NCBI RefSeq assembly: GCF_008017445.1
Contig: NZ_VRSW01000001.1
Coordinates: 682,001 to 746,000 of the forward strand
Reading direction: 5' to 3'
Source: Microbacterium mitrae
GTDB lineage: Bacteria; Actinomycetota; Actinomycetes; Actinomycetales; Microbacteriaceae
Length of the DNA stretch: 64,000 bases
The position numbers and the translations under genes were made by a program. Positions 44,978 through 55,964 of the stretch are shown here, one piece after another. The notes beneath the pieces were generated by a model, which saw only the letters and a list, made by a program, of their open reading frames with translations, searched no databases and had not been told where the DNA came from. Numbering within the stretch: the first letter of the stretch is position 1; every line of letters starts with the position of its first letter.

Positions 44978-45823
44978 CTACGCGATGGTGCGGGCGATGC
45001 GCAGGTAGTCGTGCACGGTGAGCTGTTCGCCGCGCAGCGTCGGATCGACGCCGGCCCGCTCCAGCACGGCGCTCGATGCGGCGGCGGAACCACCCAGCAG
45101 TGACGAGAGCGCCTGGCGGAGCATCTTGCGGCGCTGTTGGAATGCCGCGTCGACAATCGCGAACGTTGCTTTTCGTTCCGCCTCGGTGCCCGGCGTGTCA
45201 CCGGACCGCTGGAAGGAAACGAGAACCGAGTCAACATTCGGAACCGGCCAGAACACCTGCCGTGACACGTTGCCTGCGAGCTTCCAGTCGCCGTACCAGG
45301 CGGCCTTGACGCTGGGGGAACCGTAGGTCTTTGACCCGGGAGGGGCGGCCAGGCGCTCCCCGACCTCGGCCTGCACCATCACCACGCCACGGTTCAGAGT
45401 CGGAAATGTCTCCATAAAGTGCAACAGCACGGGAACCGACACGTTGTATGGCAGGTTTGCCACGAGCACCGTGGGGTCGCCAGGAAGCTCGGTGACCTTG
45501 AGCGCATCGTTCTGAATGACCCGCAACGCGCCGTCGGGCACGTGGTGCTCGGCTGCGGTCTGGGCAAGCCGCGCGGCGAGGCGAGGGTCGATCTCCACCG
45601 CCGTCACCGTGGCGCCGGTCTCCAAGATCGCCAGGGTTAGCGAGCCGAGACCCGGGCCAACCTCCACGACGCTTTCGTCAGCGCTGACGCGGGCAACCTG
45701 CACAATGCGGCGCACCGTGTTGGCGTCGACGACGAAGTTCTGCCCCCACTTTTTCGTCGGCGTCACATCAAGCTCAGCGGCGAGGCGGCGGATTTCGGAG
45801 GCACCGAGAAGAGTGACGGTCAT
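44978..45823 (-). CDS. ksgA: 16S rRNA dimethyladenosine transferase KsgA
   Basis: 281 residues. Motifs: KKWGQNFVVDANTVRRIV, VEVGPGLGSLTLAILETG (SAM loop), AVEIDPRLAARL, VLVANLPYNVSVPVL with the catalytic NLPY. It dimethylates A1518 and A1519 (E. coli numbering) of 16S rRNA. The start could also be the ATG at 45841; neither has a well-spaced ribosome site. C-terminal end includes LTVHDYLRIARTIA. Confidence 0.93.
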   Translation of the reverse strand: MTVTLLGASEIRRLAAELDVTPTKKWGQNFVVDANTVRRIVQVARVSADESVVEVGPGLGSLTLAILETGATVTAVEIDPRLAARLAQTAAEHHVPDGALRVIQNDALKVTELPGDPTVLVANLPYNVSVPVLLHFMETFPTLNRGVVMVQAEVGERLAAPPGSKTYGSPSVKAAWYGDWKLAGNVSRQVFWPVPNVDSVLVSFQRSGDTPGTEAERKATFAIVDAAFQQRRKMLRQALSSLLGGSAAASSAVLERAGVDPTLRGEQLTVHDYLRIARTIA

Positions 45824-45898
45824 GCTCCCATTCTCGCGCATGAACGGCCCCACCGATTTCGTGCCGCGAGTGTGGGCCCACTCTCATAAGATCGAGCG

Positions 45899-47185
45899 GT
45901 GGTATCTCTCGGTGAACTGATCGCGCCCGCCCGCCTCGGCCGGGACTTTCGCTGGCTGCTGGCCTCGTCGTGGACCAGCAACATCGGCGATGGTATTGCG
46001 CTGGCCGCGGCACCGCTGCTCATCGCCTCGATGACCTCCTCACCGATCCTCGTCGCCTCCGGTGCCATCCTGCAGTTCCTGCCCTGGCTGTTGTTTGGCC
46101 TGCATGCCGGCGCGATCGCTGACCGCCTCAACCGACGCCTGCTGGTTATGGTCGGCAACGCGCTTCGCGGCCTCGTGATCCTGGGGTTGGTGGTATTTCT
46201 CATCACCGGAACGGCGAATATCGCGATCGTGCTGGCTGCGGCGTTCATCTACGGAACTGCAGAGGTGTTTGTCGACACCGCGGCACAAACGCTGTTGCCG
46301 ATGATGGTTAAGGGCGAAGACCTCGGCGTTGGTAACGCCCGCCTTCAGGCCGGCTACCTGGTTGCCAATCAGTTTGCCGGCCCACCGCTGGGCGCCTTCC
46401 TGTTTGCGCTCGGCTCGTTCTGGCCGTTCTTGCTTCAGGTGCTCTGTGTGCTGCTCGCGCTCAGCCTGATCTCTCGAATCTCGGCTACAAAGCCGACTCG
46501 CGATCCCGCCGCTCACCAGCCCGTGCACACCGATATCGCCGAGGGGTTGCGCTGGCTGGCGAAAAACCCGCCGGTGCGCACGCTCGTCATCATCATTTTG
46601 GTGTTCAACGTCACGTGGGCGGCGCCCTGGGGCGTGCTGGTGCTGTACGCCACCGACCACCTCAAGATGGGCGCCGTTGGCTATGGCCTACTCACCACGG
46701 CGTCGGCCATCGGTGGCCTTCTCGCGACCATGAGCTTCGGATGGTTGGAGAAGCGTTTCTCGTTCGCCTTCCTGATGCGCGTGTGTCTCACGTGTGAGGT
46801 GGTGATGCATCTTGCGTTTGCGTTGACCACCAACGGCGTCGTCGCCCTGATCATCATGTTCTTCTTCGGCGGCTACGCCTTCATCTGGGGAACCATCTCC
46901 ACCACCGTGCGCCAGCGCCTGGTTCCGCGTGAATTGCAGGGCCGCATCGCCTCCGTCAACATGGTCGGCGTCTTCGGCGGGCTCGTTGTCGGGCAGGCGC
47001 TCGGCGGCGTTATTGCTCAGGTGTGGGGGCCGACCGCGCCGTGGTGGTTCGCCTTCGCCGGCGCCGCCATCACGCTCGTGCTGGTGTGGCGGCCGATCTC
47101 CTCGATCATCGCCGCCCGCCCGGTAAGCGAGGGCCCCACCGATGAAGACCCCGATATCGCTCCGGGCTCCCCCATCTCGGTGTAG
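45899..47185 (+). CDS. MFS transporter, putative exporter
   Basis: 428 residues with about twelve helices. Two MFS signatures: GAIADRLNRRLLVMVGNALRG after the second helix, and the second half repeating the pattern (WLEKRFSFAFLMR). The GGLLATMSFGWL region is typical of the MFS_3 / enterobactin exporter-like group. The substrate is unknown. GTG 45899 follows TAAGAT plus six bases (leaderless). It is the only plus-strand gene among ksgA, tatD and metG, and ends three bases before the convergent tatD stop. Confidence 0.85.
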   Translation: MVSLGELIAPARLGRDFRWLLASSWTSNIGDGIALAAAPLLIASMTSSPILVASGAILQFLPWLLFGLHAGAIADRLNRRLLVMVGNALRGLVILGLVVFLITGTANIAIVLAAAFIYGTAEVFVDTAAQTLLPMMVKGEDLGVGNARLQAGYLVANQFAGPPLGAFLFALGSFWPFLLQVLCVLLALSLISRISATKPTRDPAAHQPVHTDIAEGLRWLAKNPPVRTLVIIILVFNVTWAAPWGVLVLYATDHLKMGAVGYGLLTTASAIGGLLATMSFGWLEKRFSFAFLMRVCLTCEVVMHLAFALTTNGVVALIIMFFFGGYAFIWGTISTTVRQRLVPRELQGRIASVNMVGVFGGLVVGQALGGVIAQVWGPTAPWWFAFAGAAITLVLVWRPISSIIAARPVSEGPTDEDPDIAPGSPISV

Positions 47186-47188
47186 CGG

Positions 47189-48109
47189 CTACTCGAAGTC
47201 CCCGTACACCCGTAGCGTGTTCTCGGCGATCTGTGCAGCCAACTCGTTCTCGTCCATGTCGAGCTCCGTCGCCATGAAACGCACCGTGATCGGAACCAGG
47301 TACGAGGCGTTAGGGCGGCCCCGGTAGGGAACGGGGGTAAGAAACGGCGCGTCGGTTTCAACCAGAATGCGCTCCAGAGGCGTCACCTTCAGCGAGTCAC
47401 GGAGGTTCTGTGCGTTCTTGAACGTGATGTTGCCTGCGAACGAGAGGTAGTAGCCGGCGTCGGCGCACTCGCGCGCCATGGCCTCATCTCCCGAATAGCA
47501 GTGAAAGACAGTGCGCTCAGGCGCACCAACACGGCTCAGCGTGTCAAGCACCGCGCGGTGCGCATCACGGTCGTGGATCTGCATCGCGATCCCATGCTTT
47601 TTTGCCATCGCGATGTGTGCCTCGAAAGAGCGGAACTGCGCGGGCTGACCCGCCTCATCGGTGCGAAAGAAATCAAGCCCCGTCTCACCGATCGCGCGCA
47701 CCCGCGGCCGTGCGGCGAGCTCGTCAATCACCGACAGCGCTTCGTCCAGCTTGCCAGCCTGCTCGTACAGCGGCGCATCGTTGGGATGAATGGCAACGGC
47801 GGCCAACACCCGCGGGTGTCGCTCGGCAGCCTCGGCACACCAGCGCGACGATTCAATGTCGCCACCGGCGTTGACGACCCCGATGACGCCAGCCGCTGCG
47901 GCCCGCTCCAAATGCTCATCGAGCGAGAGCGGCTCGTCGCCGTCGAGAATCTCCAGGTGCGCGTGGTTGTCGTACAGCGCAACCTCGAGGGGCTGCGGAA
48001 CCTCCGGGTAGCGCAGATCACGACCGTCGCCGCGACGCTGGGTGACGTACGCGGAGATGCCGTCGCCGGCACCACCGTTACCGCCGCCGGCAGCCTCGGC
48101 TGAACTCAC
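47189..48109 (-). CDS. tatD: TatD-family metal-dependent hydrolase/DNase
   Basis: 306 residues from GTG 48109, set by the GTGA overlap with metG. After a glycine-rich N-terminal 30 residues come YDNHAHLEILDGDEP (first metal ligands H-x-H), IHPNDAPLYEQ, GETGLDFFRTDEAGQP, QIHDRDAHRAVLD, FHCYSGDE and VETDAPFLTPVPYRG. TatD proteins degrade DNA 3' ends and misprocessed proteins. Downstream of metG on one transcript. Confidence 0.92.
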   Translation of the reverse strand: MSSAEAAGGGNGGAGDGISAYVTQRRGDGRDLRYPEVPQPLEVALYDNHAHLEILDGDEPLSLDEHLERAAAAGVIGVVNAGGDIESSRWCAEAAERHPRVLAAVAIHPNDAPLYEQAGKLDEALSVIDELAARPRVRAIGETGLDFFRTDEAGQPAQFRSFEAHIAMAKKHGIAMQIHDRDAHRAVLDTLSRVGAPERTVFHCYSGDEAMARECADAGYYLSFAGNITFKNAQNLRDSLKVTPLERILVETDAPFLTPVPYRGRPNASYLVPITVRFMATELDMDENELAAQIAENTLRVYGDFE

Positions 48110-49683
48110 GCAGTGGCCTCCACCCGCGGAAACAGCGGCTCGAGCGGCTGCACCGTGGTTCCGGGTACCAGCACACCCCACGCGCCTGCCTCACGCAGCG
48201 GCTGCTCCGGCAGCGCACCAAGCGAATCTGCCGCGCCGAGCGCGTTCCACAGCTTTGCGGTCGACTGCGGCATCACCGGCGAAAGCAACACTGCGAGGGC
48301 ACGAAGCCCTTCGGCCGCCGTGTAGAGCACCGTTCCCAGGCGCGCCCGGTTGGCCTCATCTTTGGCGAGCGCCCACGGCTCGTTCTCGGTGATGTAGCCG
48401 TTGAGGGCTTCGACGATGGTCCAGATCGAGGCAATCGCCTCGTCAATACGGAAGCGCTCGATCGCGGCATCCGCGTTGGCTGCAGCATCGGCAACAATCG
48501 TCTGAATCGCGAGGTCGCCTTCGGTGTAATCCGACGCCGCCGGAATCACGCCGTCAAAGTACTTCTGAATCATGGCGATGGTGCGCGATGCCAGGTTGCC
48601 GAAGCCATTGGCCAGCTCTGCCTGATAGCGCGCCGCCAGGTCTTCCCACGAGAACGAACCGTCGTGGCCGAACGCGATGGCCGAGAGAAAGTAGAAACGG
48701 TAGGCGTCGGAACCAAAGACGTCGGTGATCTCGGTGGGCGCGATGCCGGTGAGCTTCGACTTCGACATCTTCTCGCCGCCGACAAGCAGCCAACCGTGAG
48801 CGAAAACGCCACGCGGAACCTCGAGACCGGCAGCCATCAGCATGGCCGGCCAAATAACCGCGTGAAAACGCAGAATGTCTTTGCCGACGACGTGGTACGC
48901 GGGCCAGCGGCGCGCGAACTGCTCGTCATCTTCGCCGTATCCGACGGCCGTCGCGTAGTTGAGCAGGGCGTCGACCCACACGTAGATCACGTGCTGCTCA
49001 TCCCACGGCACCTTGATGCCCCAGTCAAACGCCGAGCGTGAAATGGACAGGTCTTTCAGCCCCGACCGCACAAACGAAATAACCTCGTTGCGGGCTGACT
49101 CCGGTCGAATGAAATCGGGCTCGGTCTTGTAAAGCTCAAGCAGCCTGTCTTGAAACTCGCTCAGCTTGAAGAAGTAGTTCTTCTCCTGCAGCAGCTCCAG
49201 CGGCTTGGAGTGAATCGCACACACCTTGAGCCCCTCGAACGGCCCGGTGCCGTCGACGATCTCACTCTCCGGCTTGAACTCCTCACAACCAACGCAGTAC
49301 AACGCTTCGTACTCGCCCGCGTAAATGTAGCCGCGGTCGTAGATCGCCTGCACAAACTTCTGCACACGATCTTCGTGACGCTGCTGCGTGGTGCGAATGA
49401 AGTCGTCGTTGGCAACGTCGAGCGTCGTCAGCTGGGGAAACCACGCCTCGGCAACGAGACGGTCAACCCACTCCTGCGGGGTGACGTTGTTGGCCGCCGC
49501 CGCACGCAACATCTTCTGGCCGTGCTCGTCGGTGCCGGTGAGCATCCAGGTGTCATCACCCGACTGACGGTGCCAGCGCGCGAGAGTGTCGACGGCGACC
49601 GTGGTGTATCCGTGACCGATGTGCGGAACATCGGAGGGGTAGTAGATCGGCGTGGTGATGTAAAAAGACGAGGAATCGCTCAC
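48106..49683 (-). CDS. metG: Methionyl-tRNA synthetase
   Basis: 525 residues. Class I motifs: HIGHGY at the N-terminus, KMSKSK near residue 310 and the anticodon domain after residue 380. A single zinc-type CVGCEEF pair near residue 130 places it in the shorter actinobacterial MetG group with no C-terminal dimer domain. GTG 49683 follows TAGAAT and six bases, so it should be leaderless. Confidence 0.96.
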   Translation of the reverse strand: MSDSSSFYITTPIYYPSDVPHIGHGYTTVAVDTLARWHRQSGDDTWMLTGTDEHGQKMLRAAAANNVTPQEWVDRLVAEAWFPQLTTLDVANDDFIRTTQQRHEDRVQKFVQAIYDRGYIYAGEYEALYCVGCEEFKPESEIVDGTGPFEGLKVCAIHSKPLELLQEKNYFFKLSEFQDRLLELYKTEPDFIRPESARNEVISFVRSGLKDLSISRSAFDWGIKVPWDEQHVIYVWVDALLNYATAVGYGEDDEQFARRWPAYHVVGKDILRFHAVIWPAMLMAAGLEVPRGVFAHGWLLVGGEKMSKSKLTGIAPTEITDVFGSDAYRFYFLSAIAFGHDGSFSWEDLAARYQAELANGFGNLASRTIAMIQKYFDGVIPAASDYTEGDLAIQTIVADAAANADAAIERFRIDEAIASIWTIVEALNGYITENEPWALAKDEANRARLGTVLYTAAEGLRALAVLLSPVMPQSTAKLWNALGAADSLGALPEQPLREAGAWGVLVPGTTVQPLEPLFPRVEATA

Positions 49684-49723
49684 CCCTTGATTCTAGGCAA
49701 CGACGGGGCCTCGGTTTGGCCGG

Positions 49724-50551
49724 TTACGAAATTTCAGACCGAGCGGCCAGCACAGCCTGGTAAAGCTCGCGGGAGGACGCACCGGTTTGCTCGGCGACCT
49801 GAGCACAGGCCTGCTTGAGGCGTTCGCCCGCGGCAACGAGTTGCTGCACCGCCGCGAGCGCGTCGGCGAACGGAACCACCACAGTGTCGGCGCCGGCGAT
49901 CACGAGGCAGATTTCGCCGCGCACGCCGTCGGCTGCCCACTGCGCCAACTCGGCCAGGGTTCCGCGGCGCACCTCTTCGTGCAGCTTGGTGAGCTCTCGC
50001 GCTACCACGGCCCGCCGGGTTTCGCCCAGCGCCTTTGCGGCATCGACCAGACTGTCGGCGAGGCGATTGGGTGAGTCGAAGTACACCATGGTGCGCTGCT
50101 CACGTGCGACGGCGGCAAATGTCGCCAACCGCTCGGAAGACTTGCGCGGCAAGAATCCTTCAAAGCTAAACCTGTCGGTGGGCAGGCCCGAGACGGCGAG
50201 TGCGGTGATCACGGCGCTGGGGCCCGGGATCGCCGTGACCGTGACATCGGCGGCAGCGGCGGCAACGACGAGCGCGTAGCCCGGATCTGACACCGTCGGC
50301 ATGCCCGCTTCGGAGATGACGAGCACGTCGCTCTCGCGCGCTCGCTCGACCACCTCGGCCGCCTTGTGCTTTTCGTTGTGATCGTGAAGCGCGATCAGCT
50401 GGGGGCGGTTGGTAATACCGAGAGCCGCCATGAGCTTTTGCGCGGTGCGGGTGTCTTCTGCCGCAATCACCTCGGCGTTTTCCAGCGCTTCGACCAGGCG
50501 ACGCGAGGCGTCAGCAAGGTTTCCGATGGGGGTCGCCGCGAGGATAATCAC
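49724..50551 (-). CDS. rsmI: 16S rRNA (cytidine-2'-O)-methyltransferase RsmI
   Basis: 275 residues from GTG 50551. SAM-methyltransferase (tetrapyrrole methylase fold) markers: LAATPIGNLADASRRLVEAL, AAEDTRTAQKLM, ISEAGMPTVSDPGYALV, PGPSAVITALAVSGLPTDRF and FEGFLPRKSSER. It methylates the ribose of C1402 of 16S rRNA. TATGCT lies six bases before the GTG. It diverges from pmt, and the two leaderless promoters share bases. Confidence 0.94.
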   Translation of the reverse strand: MIILAATPIGNLADASRRLVEALENAEVIAAEDTRTAQKLMAALGITNRPQLIALHDHNEKHKAAEVVERARESDVLVISEAGMPTVSDPGYALVVAAAAADVTVTAIPGPSAVITALAVSGLPTDRFSFEGFLPRKSSERLATFAAVAREQRTMVYFDSPNRLADSLVDAAKALGETRRAVVARELTKLHEEVRRGTLAELAQWAADGVRGEICLVIAGADTVVVPFADALAAVQQLVAAGERLKQACAQVAEQTGASSRELYQAVLAARSEIS

Positions 50552-50573
50552 GCTCTCAGCATAGGCTGGTGCG
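50552..50573. promoter_or_regulatory. 22-bp divergent leaderless promoter (rsmI and pmt)
   Basis: Minus: TATGCT (50558-50563) then six bases and GTG 50551. Plus: TAGGCT (50562-50567) then six bases and GTG 50574. The two -10 boxes overlap in the shared TA at 50562-50563, in the near-palindrome AGCATAGGCT. No other sequence lies between the two start codons. Confidence 0.7.
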
Positions 50574-52154
50574 GTGACGACCCCGGATTCTGATATCGAG
50601 GCCGCGTCGACGGCGCCGCGCACCGAAGGCGACGTCGTGCCGACGGCCGCTGAGGTATCTGCAGCGCTGCCGGAAATCGAGCTGCCATCGACCGCGCCCC
50701 ATGAAACGCAGCGCGATGCTTCTCAATTCTCCGACAACCGCCTCCCCCGCACGCTGCGCAACTATCTGGTTCCGCTCGGCCTCGTCGCTGTGGCCGCCGC
50801 GACGCGCTTCATTGGCCTTGATCAGCCGCACGAGTTGGTATTTGACGAGACCTACTACGTGAAAGACGCGTTCACGTTGTCGCAACTGGGATACGAGGGC
50901 AAGTGGGGCGATGACCCCAACCCCGGCTTTGTGGCAGGCGACCCCGACTACACGGCAGACCCCGCATACGTCGTGCACCCGCCGCTGGGAAAGTGGATCA
51001 TCGCCAGCGGCATGGCGGTATTCGGGGCCGACAACGGGTGGGGCTGGCGCAGCGCCGTCGCCCTCGCCGGAGTCATCACGGTGCTGCTCACGTATTTTCT
51101 GGCAAAGCGGCTCACCCGCTCGGTGCTGTGGGCGGGCCTTGCCGGATTCTTCGTGGCGATCGATGGCGTTGCCATTGTGATGAGCCGCGTCGCCCTCCTC
51201 GACGGCATCTTGGCGATGTTCCTGGTGCTTGGCGTGTATTTCATCGCCCTTGATCGCCCGTATTTGAGACATCTGGAGCATCCGGCGCGAACGGCGATCG
51301 GCAGCATCCTCTGGAACCGCCCGTGGATCATCGCCGCCGGTGTCGCGTTTGGCGCGGCGAGCGCGGTGAAGTGGTCGGGTGCGTATGCCCTCGCCGGCTT
51401 TGGCATTTATCTCGTGGTCACCGACGTCCTGGTGCGATACCAGACCGGTGCCAGGCGCTGGTGGTTGGGCTCGCTCTACCAGGGCGCCATCTCGTTCCTC
51501 TACCTGGTTCCGGTCGCGATTGTGACGTACTTGGCGTCGTGGACCGGCCGGATTGTCACGTCAGGCGGGTTTAACCGCGACCGCGAAGGCGGGTTCTTTG
51601 CCGCGCTGTTGGACTACCACCGACAGGTGTTGGAGTTTCACGGCGGGCTGAGCTCAGACCACGTCTATATGAGTCCGGCGTGGCAGTGGCCACTGTTGAT
51701 CCGCCCGACGGCGATGTATTGGAACAATGTGCCAGAGGGCACGGTGCACGCCATCACCCCCATCCCCAATCCCCTGCTGTGGTGGGCGGGCATCATCGCA
51801 GTTTTCTACCTGCTGTACCGCTATGCCTACAAGCCGACGTGGACAGTCCCCATCATCTTGACCGCGATTGCCGTCACCTACTTGCCGTGGCTTGCCCTGC
51901 CCAACCGCACCATTTTCCAGTTCTACACCGTCGTCATGGTTCCGTTTTTGGCGATCGCCCTGGTGCTCGCGATGCGGCACTTGGCAGGAACGACGCGAGA
52001 TCCCTCCCCGCCAACGCGGCGCTGGCGCATCGCGATCGTGGTGTTTATTGCGGCCGCGACGGCGCTGTCGATCTTCTTCCTTCCGCTGTGGACCGGCATG
52101 GAGATTCCGTACTGGTTCTGGAAGATGCACATGTGGCTGCCGACGTGGGTTTAG
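50574..52154 (+). CDS. pmt: Dolichyl-phosphate-mannose-protein mannosyltransferase (Pmt)
   Basis: 526 residues. An acidic N-terminal stretch of about 50 residues is followed by eleven or so membrane helices. The first external loop holds the catalytic DE pair of PMT enzymes in [17 protein letters not shown]. Later segments ([20 protein letters not shown]) match the PMT/ArnT fold. In actinobacteria Pmt uses polyprenyl-phosphate-mannose to mannosylate exported proteins. GTG 50574 follows TAGGCT plus six bases. The 3' end overlaps the convergent YyaL-like gene by four bases. Confidence 0.92.
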   Translation: MTTPDSDIEAASTAPRTEGDVVPTAAEVSAALPEIELPSTAPHETQRDASQFSDNRLPRTLRNYLVPLGLVAVAAATRFIGLDQPHELVFDETYYVKDAFTLSQLGYEGKWGDDPNPGFVAGDPDYTADPAYVVHPPLGKWIIASGMAVFGADNGWGWRSAVALAGVITVLLTYFLAKRLTRSVLWAGLAGFFVAIDGVAIVMSRVALLDGILAMFLVLGVYFIALDRPYLRHLEHPARTAIGSILWNRPWIIAAGVAFGAASAVKWSGAYALAGFGIYLVVTDVLVRYQTGARRWWLGSLYQGAISFLYLVPVAIVTYLASWTGRIVTSGGFNRDREGGFFAALLDYHRQVLEFHGGLSSDHVYMSPAWQWPLLIRPTAMYWNNVPEGTVHAITPIPNPLLWWAGIIAVFYLLYRYAYKPTWTVPIILTAIAVTYLPWLALPNRTIFQFYTVVMVPFLAIALVLAMRHLAGTTRDPSPPTRRWRIAIVVFIAAATALSIFFLPLWTGMEIPYWFWKMHMWLPTWV

Positions 52155-53950
52155 CCCAGCTGTGACACGTCGGTGATAGGCAGCGCGCACGTGAAGTTCT
52201 CGCATCGGTAAAGCGCCGGCGCCGTCTTGCCCGCAAAGAGGGCGAAACCGGCATCGGTGAACGCCTGCGCCTGCTGGGGTGTGACGATCGCTGTGGCATC
52301 GGCGGGCAGGGCGCGTGCCGCTTGGGCGAGCGGAACCTCGGGGTTGGGGGCAACGACGAGGAGTTGCGCCGCGGGGCGCACCAGCGCTGCCGCGACGCTG
52401 AGCGTTGATCCGGAGGCAAGGGGCGAGGCAGCGGCGCGAGCCCACCGCTGGCGCACGACGGTTTCGGCAAGCTCGCGATACTCGCTGCCCGCGCCCAGGT
52501 TTGCAAGCGTCAATGCGGCGTGAGCCAGCGCCGCATGTGCGGAGGGCTCATCGCCGTCGCCGCTGTCGGGTGTCGGCGGCACCCCCAGCTCGCGCAACAC
52601 GGGGTCGCCCGGAACGTCACGCGGCGCGGTTCCATCCCTCAGCTCATCAACAAGATCGCGCGCGGCCGTCGCGTAGGCAACCGATCCGGTGGCGAGCGCG
52701 AGGGCAAGCAGCCCGCCGGCCAATTGCGCAAGGTCCGCGGTGGTTGCCCCCGCGCGTGAGGTGATGTCGTCGAGGGAGGCTCGCACCCAGCCGCGTTCGG
52801 TGCGGTTCTGCTGCATCACGGCGACGGCAGCGTCTTGAGCCAGATCGAGCCATTCGGTATTGCCAGTGCGTTGCGCGAGACGCGCCAGCGCCGCCATGGC
52901 GAGTCCGTTCCACCCGGTGATGACCTTTTCATCAACGCGGGGCGCAGACTGCTCAGCGCGGCCATCGATGGGGAGCCGGTAGTAGCCGCCCTCGCTGGCC
53001 ACGCCGTCGATTATCGACTCGGCGTCTTGGGCCGCACCGAAGCCGCCGGAGGGCTGCAGCAACACGTCACGAAGAAACGCGGCAATGTGCTCGGCGGTCG
53101 CCACATCATCGGCTGCAAGCGCCACATCCATGAGTTGCGCGTTATCGACCAGCATGCGCTCATAGTGCGGCACGCTCCAGTCGCGCTCCGTGGCGTAGCG
53201 GAAGAAGCCACCGTCGACCGCGTCAAACAGCTCGGATGCGCGCATCGAGCGCAGGGTGAAGGTGCCGACATCTCGCGAGCCCGGGGCGAGATCATCGACA
53301 CCGGGAGCGAGCAGAAACCCCAGCACGGTGGCAATCGGAAACTTCGGCCCGGTGGTTCCGAAGCCGCCATACTCGGCGTCTTCGTGAGCGATGATGGCGC
53401 GGGCGGCGGCGGCAACGTCGGCCGCTGTCACCTCATCGCCCGCCGTGGGCTGCGCCAGCCTGGTGAGCGCGGCGCGCACCGCATCGCCAGTTTCTTCGAG
53501 ACTTTCGCGCCGGTCGCGCCACGCGTTGGCGATGGCGAGCAGCACGTCAGCGAAGGCGGGCATTCCGGCGCGCGGCTGGGGCGGCCAGTAGGTTCCTGCG
53601 AAAAAAGCGGAACCATTGGGCAGGGTAAAGACGTTGAGCGGCCAGCCGAGGTTGCTGGTGAAGGCCGAGGCCTGAGCCATAAACGCCGCATCAACGTCGG
53701 GGTGTTCTTCACGATCGACCTTGATCGCGACAAAATTCGCGTTGAGAATTTCGGCGGTGGCGGTATCGGCGAATGATTCGCGCGCCATGACGTGACACCA
53801 GTGGCACGTCGAATAGCCGATAGATATCAGCACCGGAACGTCCCGGTCGCGAGCGGCGGCAAATGCATCCTCGCCCCACGGATACCAGTTGACAGGCTGG
53901 TCTGCGTGGGAACGAAGGTAGGGGCTTGCCGCGCCCGCCAACCGGGACAT
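52151..53950 (-). CDS. Thioredoxin-fold DUF255 protein, YyaL-like
   Basis: 599 residues. An N-terminal thioredoxin-like domain with C49-H-W-C52 ([10 protein letters not shown]) is followed by a six-hairpin glycosidase-like alpha/alpha barrel from about residue 150, as in YyaL (SPATA20) proteins. The role of the family is not settled; redox or sugar-related functions have been proposed. No signal peptide, so cytoplasmic. Start at 53950 is close to the aldo/keto reductase stop with eight bases between. Confidence 0.9.
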   Translation of the reverse strand: MSRLAGAASPYLRSHADQPVNWYPWGEDAFAAARDRDVPVLISIGYSTCHWCHVMARESFADTATAEILNANFVAIKVDREEHPDVDAAFMAQASAFTSNLGWPLNVFTLPNGSAFFAGTYWPPQPRAGMPAFADVLLAIANAWRDRRESLEETGDAVRAALTRLAQPTAGDEVTAADVAAAARAIIAHEDAEYGGFGTTGPKFPIATVLGFLLAPGVDDLAPGSRDVGTFTLRSMRASELFDAVDGGFFRYATERDWSVPHYERMLVDNAQLMDVALAADDVATAEHIAAFLRDVLLQPSGGFGAAQDAESIIDGVASEGGYYRLPIDGRAEQSAPRVDEKVITGWNGLAMAALARLAQRTGNTEWLDLAQDAAVAVMQQNRTERGWVRASLDDITSRAGATTADLAQLAGGLLALALATGSVAYATAARDLVDELRDGTAPRDVPGDPVLRELGVPPTPDSGDGDEPSAHAALAHAALTLANLGAGSEYRELAETVVRQRWARAAASPLASGSTLSVAAALVRPAAQLLVVAPNPEVPLAQAARALPADATAIVTPQQAQAFTDAGFALFAGKTAPALYRCENFTCALPITDVSQLG

Positions 53951-53958
53951 GTCGGCGC

Positions 53959-54870
<912 letters not shown>

Positions 54871-54898
54871 TCATTGCCACCGGCGCCCGAGCTGGCGG

Positions 54899-55144
54899 TT
54901 AGGCGTGAGCCTGCTGCTGCTCGCGCAACCGCGCCAGCACCATGGCCTTGAGCTCTTCTGGCGCCGCTTCCTTGCAGGCGCGCGCCACGACGTCGGTCAG
55001 TGTGCGGGCGACGAGTGCCTCATCACGGCAGCTTTCGCAGTTCTCCAGGTGATCACGAATGTCAGACGCCTCGGTGCTGCACACTTCGTTGCGCAAATAT
55101 TCTTCGAGGTCGCGACGTGCTTGTTCGCATCCGCAGTCAGTCAT
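54899..55144 (-). CDS. rsrA: Anti-sigma factor of the SigR system (RsrA, zinc-binding)
   Basis: 81 residues. Zinc anti-sigma motif H32-x3-C36-x2-C39 (DHLENCESC), with C6 and C22 as further cysteines near the N-terminus. Oxidation of the thiols releases the sigma factor. The start at 55144 has AAGGAG upstream and overlaps the sigR stop by eight bases, giving one transcript. Length is typical for RsrA. Confidence 0.9.
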   Translation of the reverse strand: MTDCGCEQARRDLEEYLRNEVCSTEASDIRDHLENCESCRDEALVARTLTDVVARACKEAAPEELKAMVLARLREQQQAHA

Positions 55145-55814
55145 TCTGTGCTCCTTGATTTGCCGCGTGGATCCCACGCTCCGCGGCGTAGTCGGCAAGT
55201 TGGTCTCTGAGCAGCTTGCGCCCGCGGTGCAGGCGGCTCATAACGGTGCCGATCGGTGTCTTCATGATGTCGGCAATCTCCTGATAGGCGAAGCCCTCAA
55301 CATCGGCCAGGTATACGGCCAGGCGGAAGTCTTCTGGGAGAGATTGCAATGCGTCTTTCACGATCGATGCGGGCATACGATCGATGGCTTCGGCCTCAGC
55401 AGAGCGAGAGCTCATCGCCGTGGTCGACTCGGCGCCGCCAAGTTGCCAATCTTCAAGATCGTCAATCGTGCCCTGATAGGGCTCGCGCTGCTTCTTGCGA
55501 TACGTGTTGATGTACGTGTTCGTGAGAATGCGGTACAACCACGCCTTGAGGTTCGTTCCCTGTGTGAACGATGACCATGAGGCGAAGGCCTTGACGAACG
55601 TCTCCTGCACGAGGTCAGCGGCATCTTGCGGATTGCGGGTCATCCGCATGGCCGCACCGTACAACTGATCCATAAACGGCAACGCCTGATCCTCAAACTC
55701 ATCGCGAGGATCGGTGGTCGCATTCGGAGACTTAGCTGACTCATCCATCGCGAGCCAGTCTAGAACGCCCGTGTCATCGATAACTCCAGGTTTACTCAGC
55801 GTTAGCGTGTTCAC
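55137..55814 (-). CDS. sigR: ECF sigma factor SigR/SigH (thiol-oxidative stress)
   Basis: 225 residues. Sigma region 2 (about 48-115: [20 protein letters not shown], then [17 protein letters not shown]) and region 4 (about 155-210: [40 protein letters not shown]). It directs RNA polymerase to thioredoxin and mycothiol genes under disulfide stress. Its own upstream region holds a GGGAAT-N17-GTTG promoter, a form such sigma factors recognise, so it likely activates itself. GAGGAGG precedes the GTG. Confidence 0.93.
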   Translation of the reverse strand: MNTLTLSKPGVIDDTGVLDWLAMDESAKSPNATTDPRDEFEDQALPFMDQLYGAAMRMTRNPQDAADLVQETFVKAFASWSSFTQGTNLKAWLYRILTNTYINTYRKKQREPYQGTIDDLEDWQLGGAESTTAMSSRSAEAEAIDRMPASIVKDALQSLPEDFRLAVYLADVEGFAYQEIADIMKTPIGTVMSRLHRGRKLLRDQLADYAAERGIHAANQGAQND

Positions 55815-55855
55815 GAGCCTCCTCTCGGTCTCAATCCGGAACGTGTCATTGAAGA

Positions 55856-55882
55856 CAACGCGGCGGTGGCAGAAGTATTCCC
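55856..55882 (-). promoter_or_regulatory. SigR-type promoter of sigR-rsrA
   Basis: On the minus strand GGGAAT (55877-55882) and GTTG (55856-55859) are 17 bases apart, matching the known SigR/SigH consensus (GGAAT, 17-18 bases, GTT). It is about 42 bases before the sigR start, giving a short leader with the ribosome site. Confidence 0.75.
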
Positions 55883-55964
55883 GCCGGCTTGCTGAGCGCT
55901 AGATGAGAAAACTCTCGCCGTCATTCGCCGGGCGGCGTCGCAGGCGCCGACTAGGCTAGTGGCG

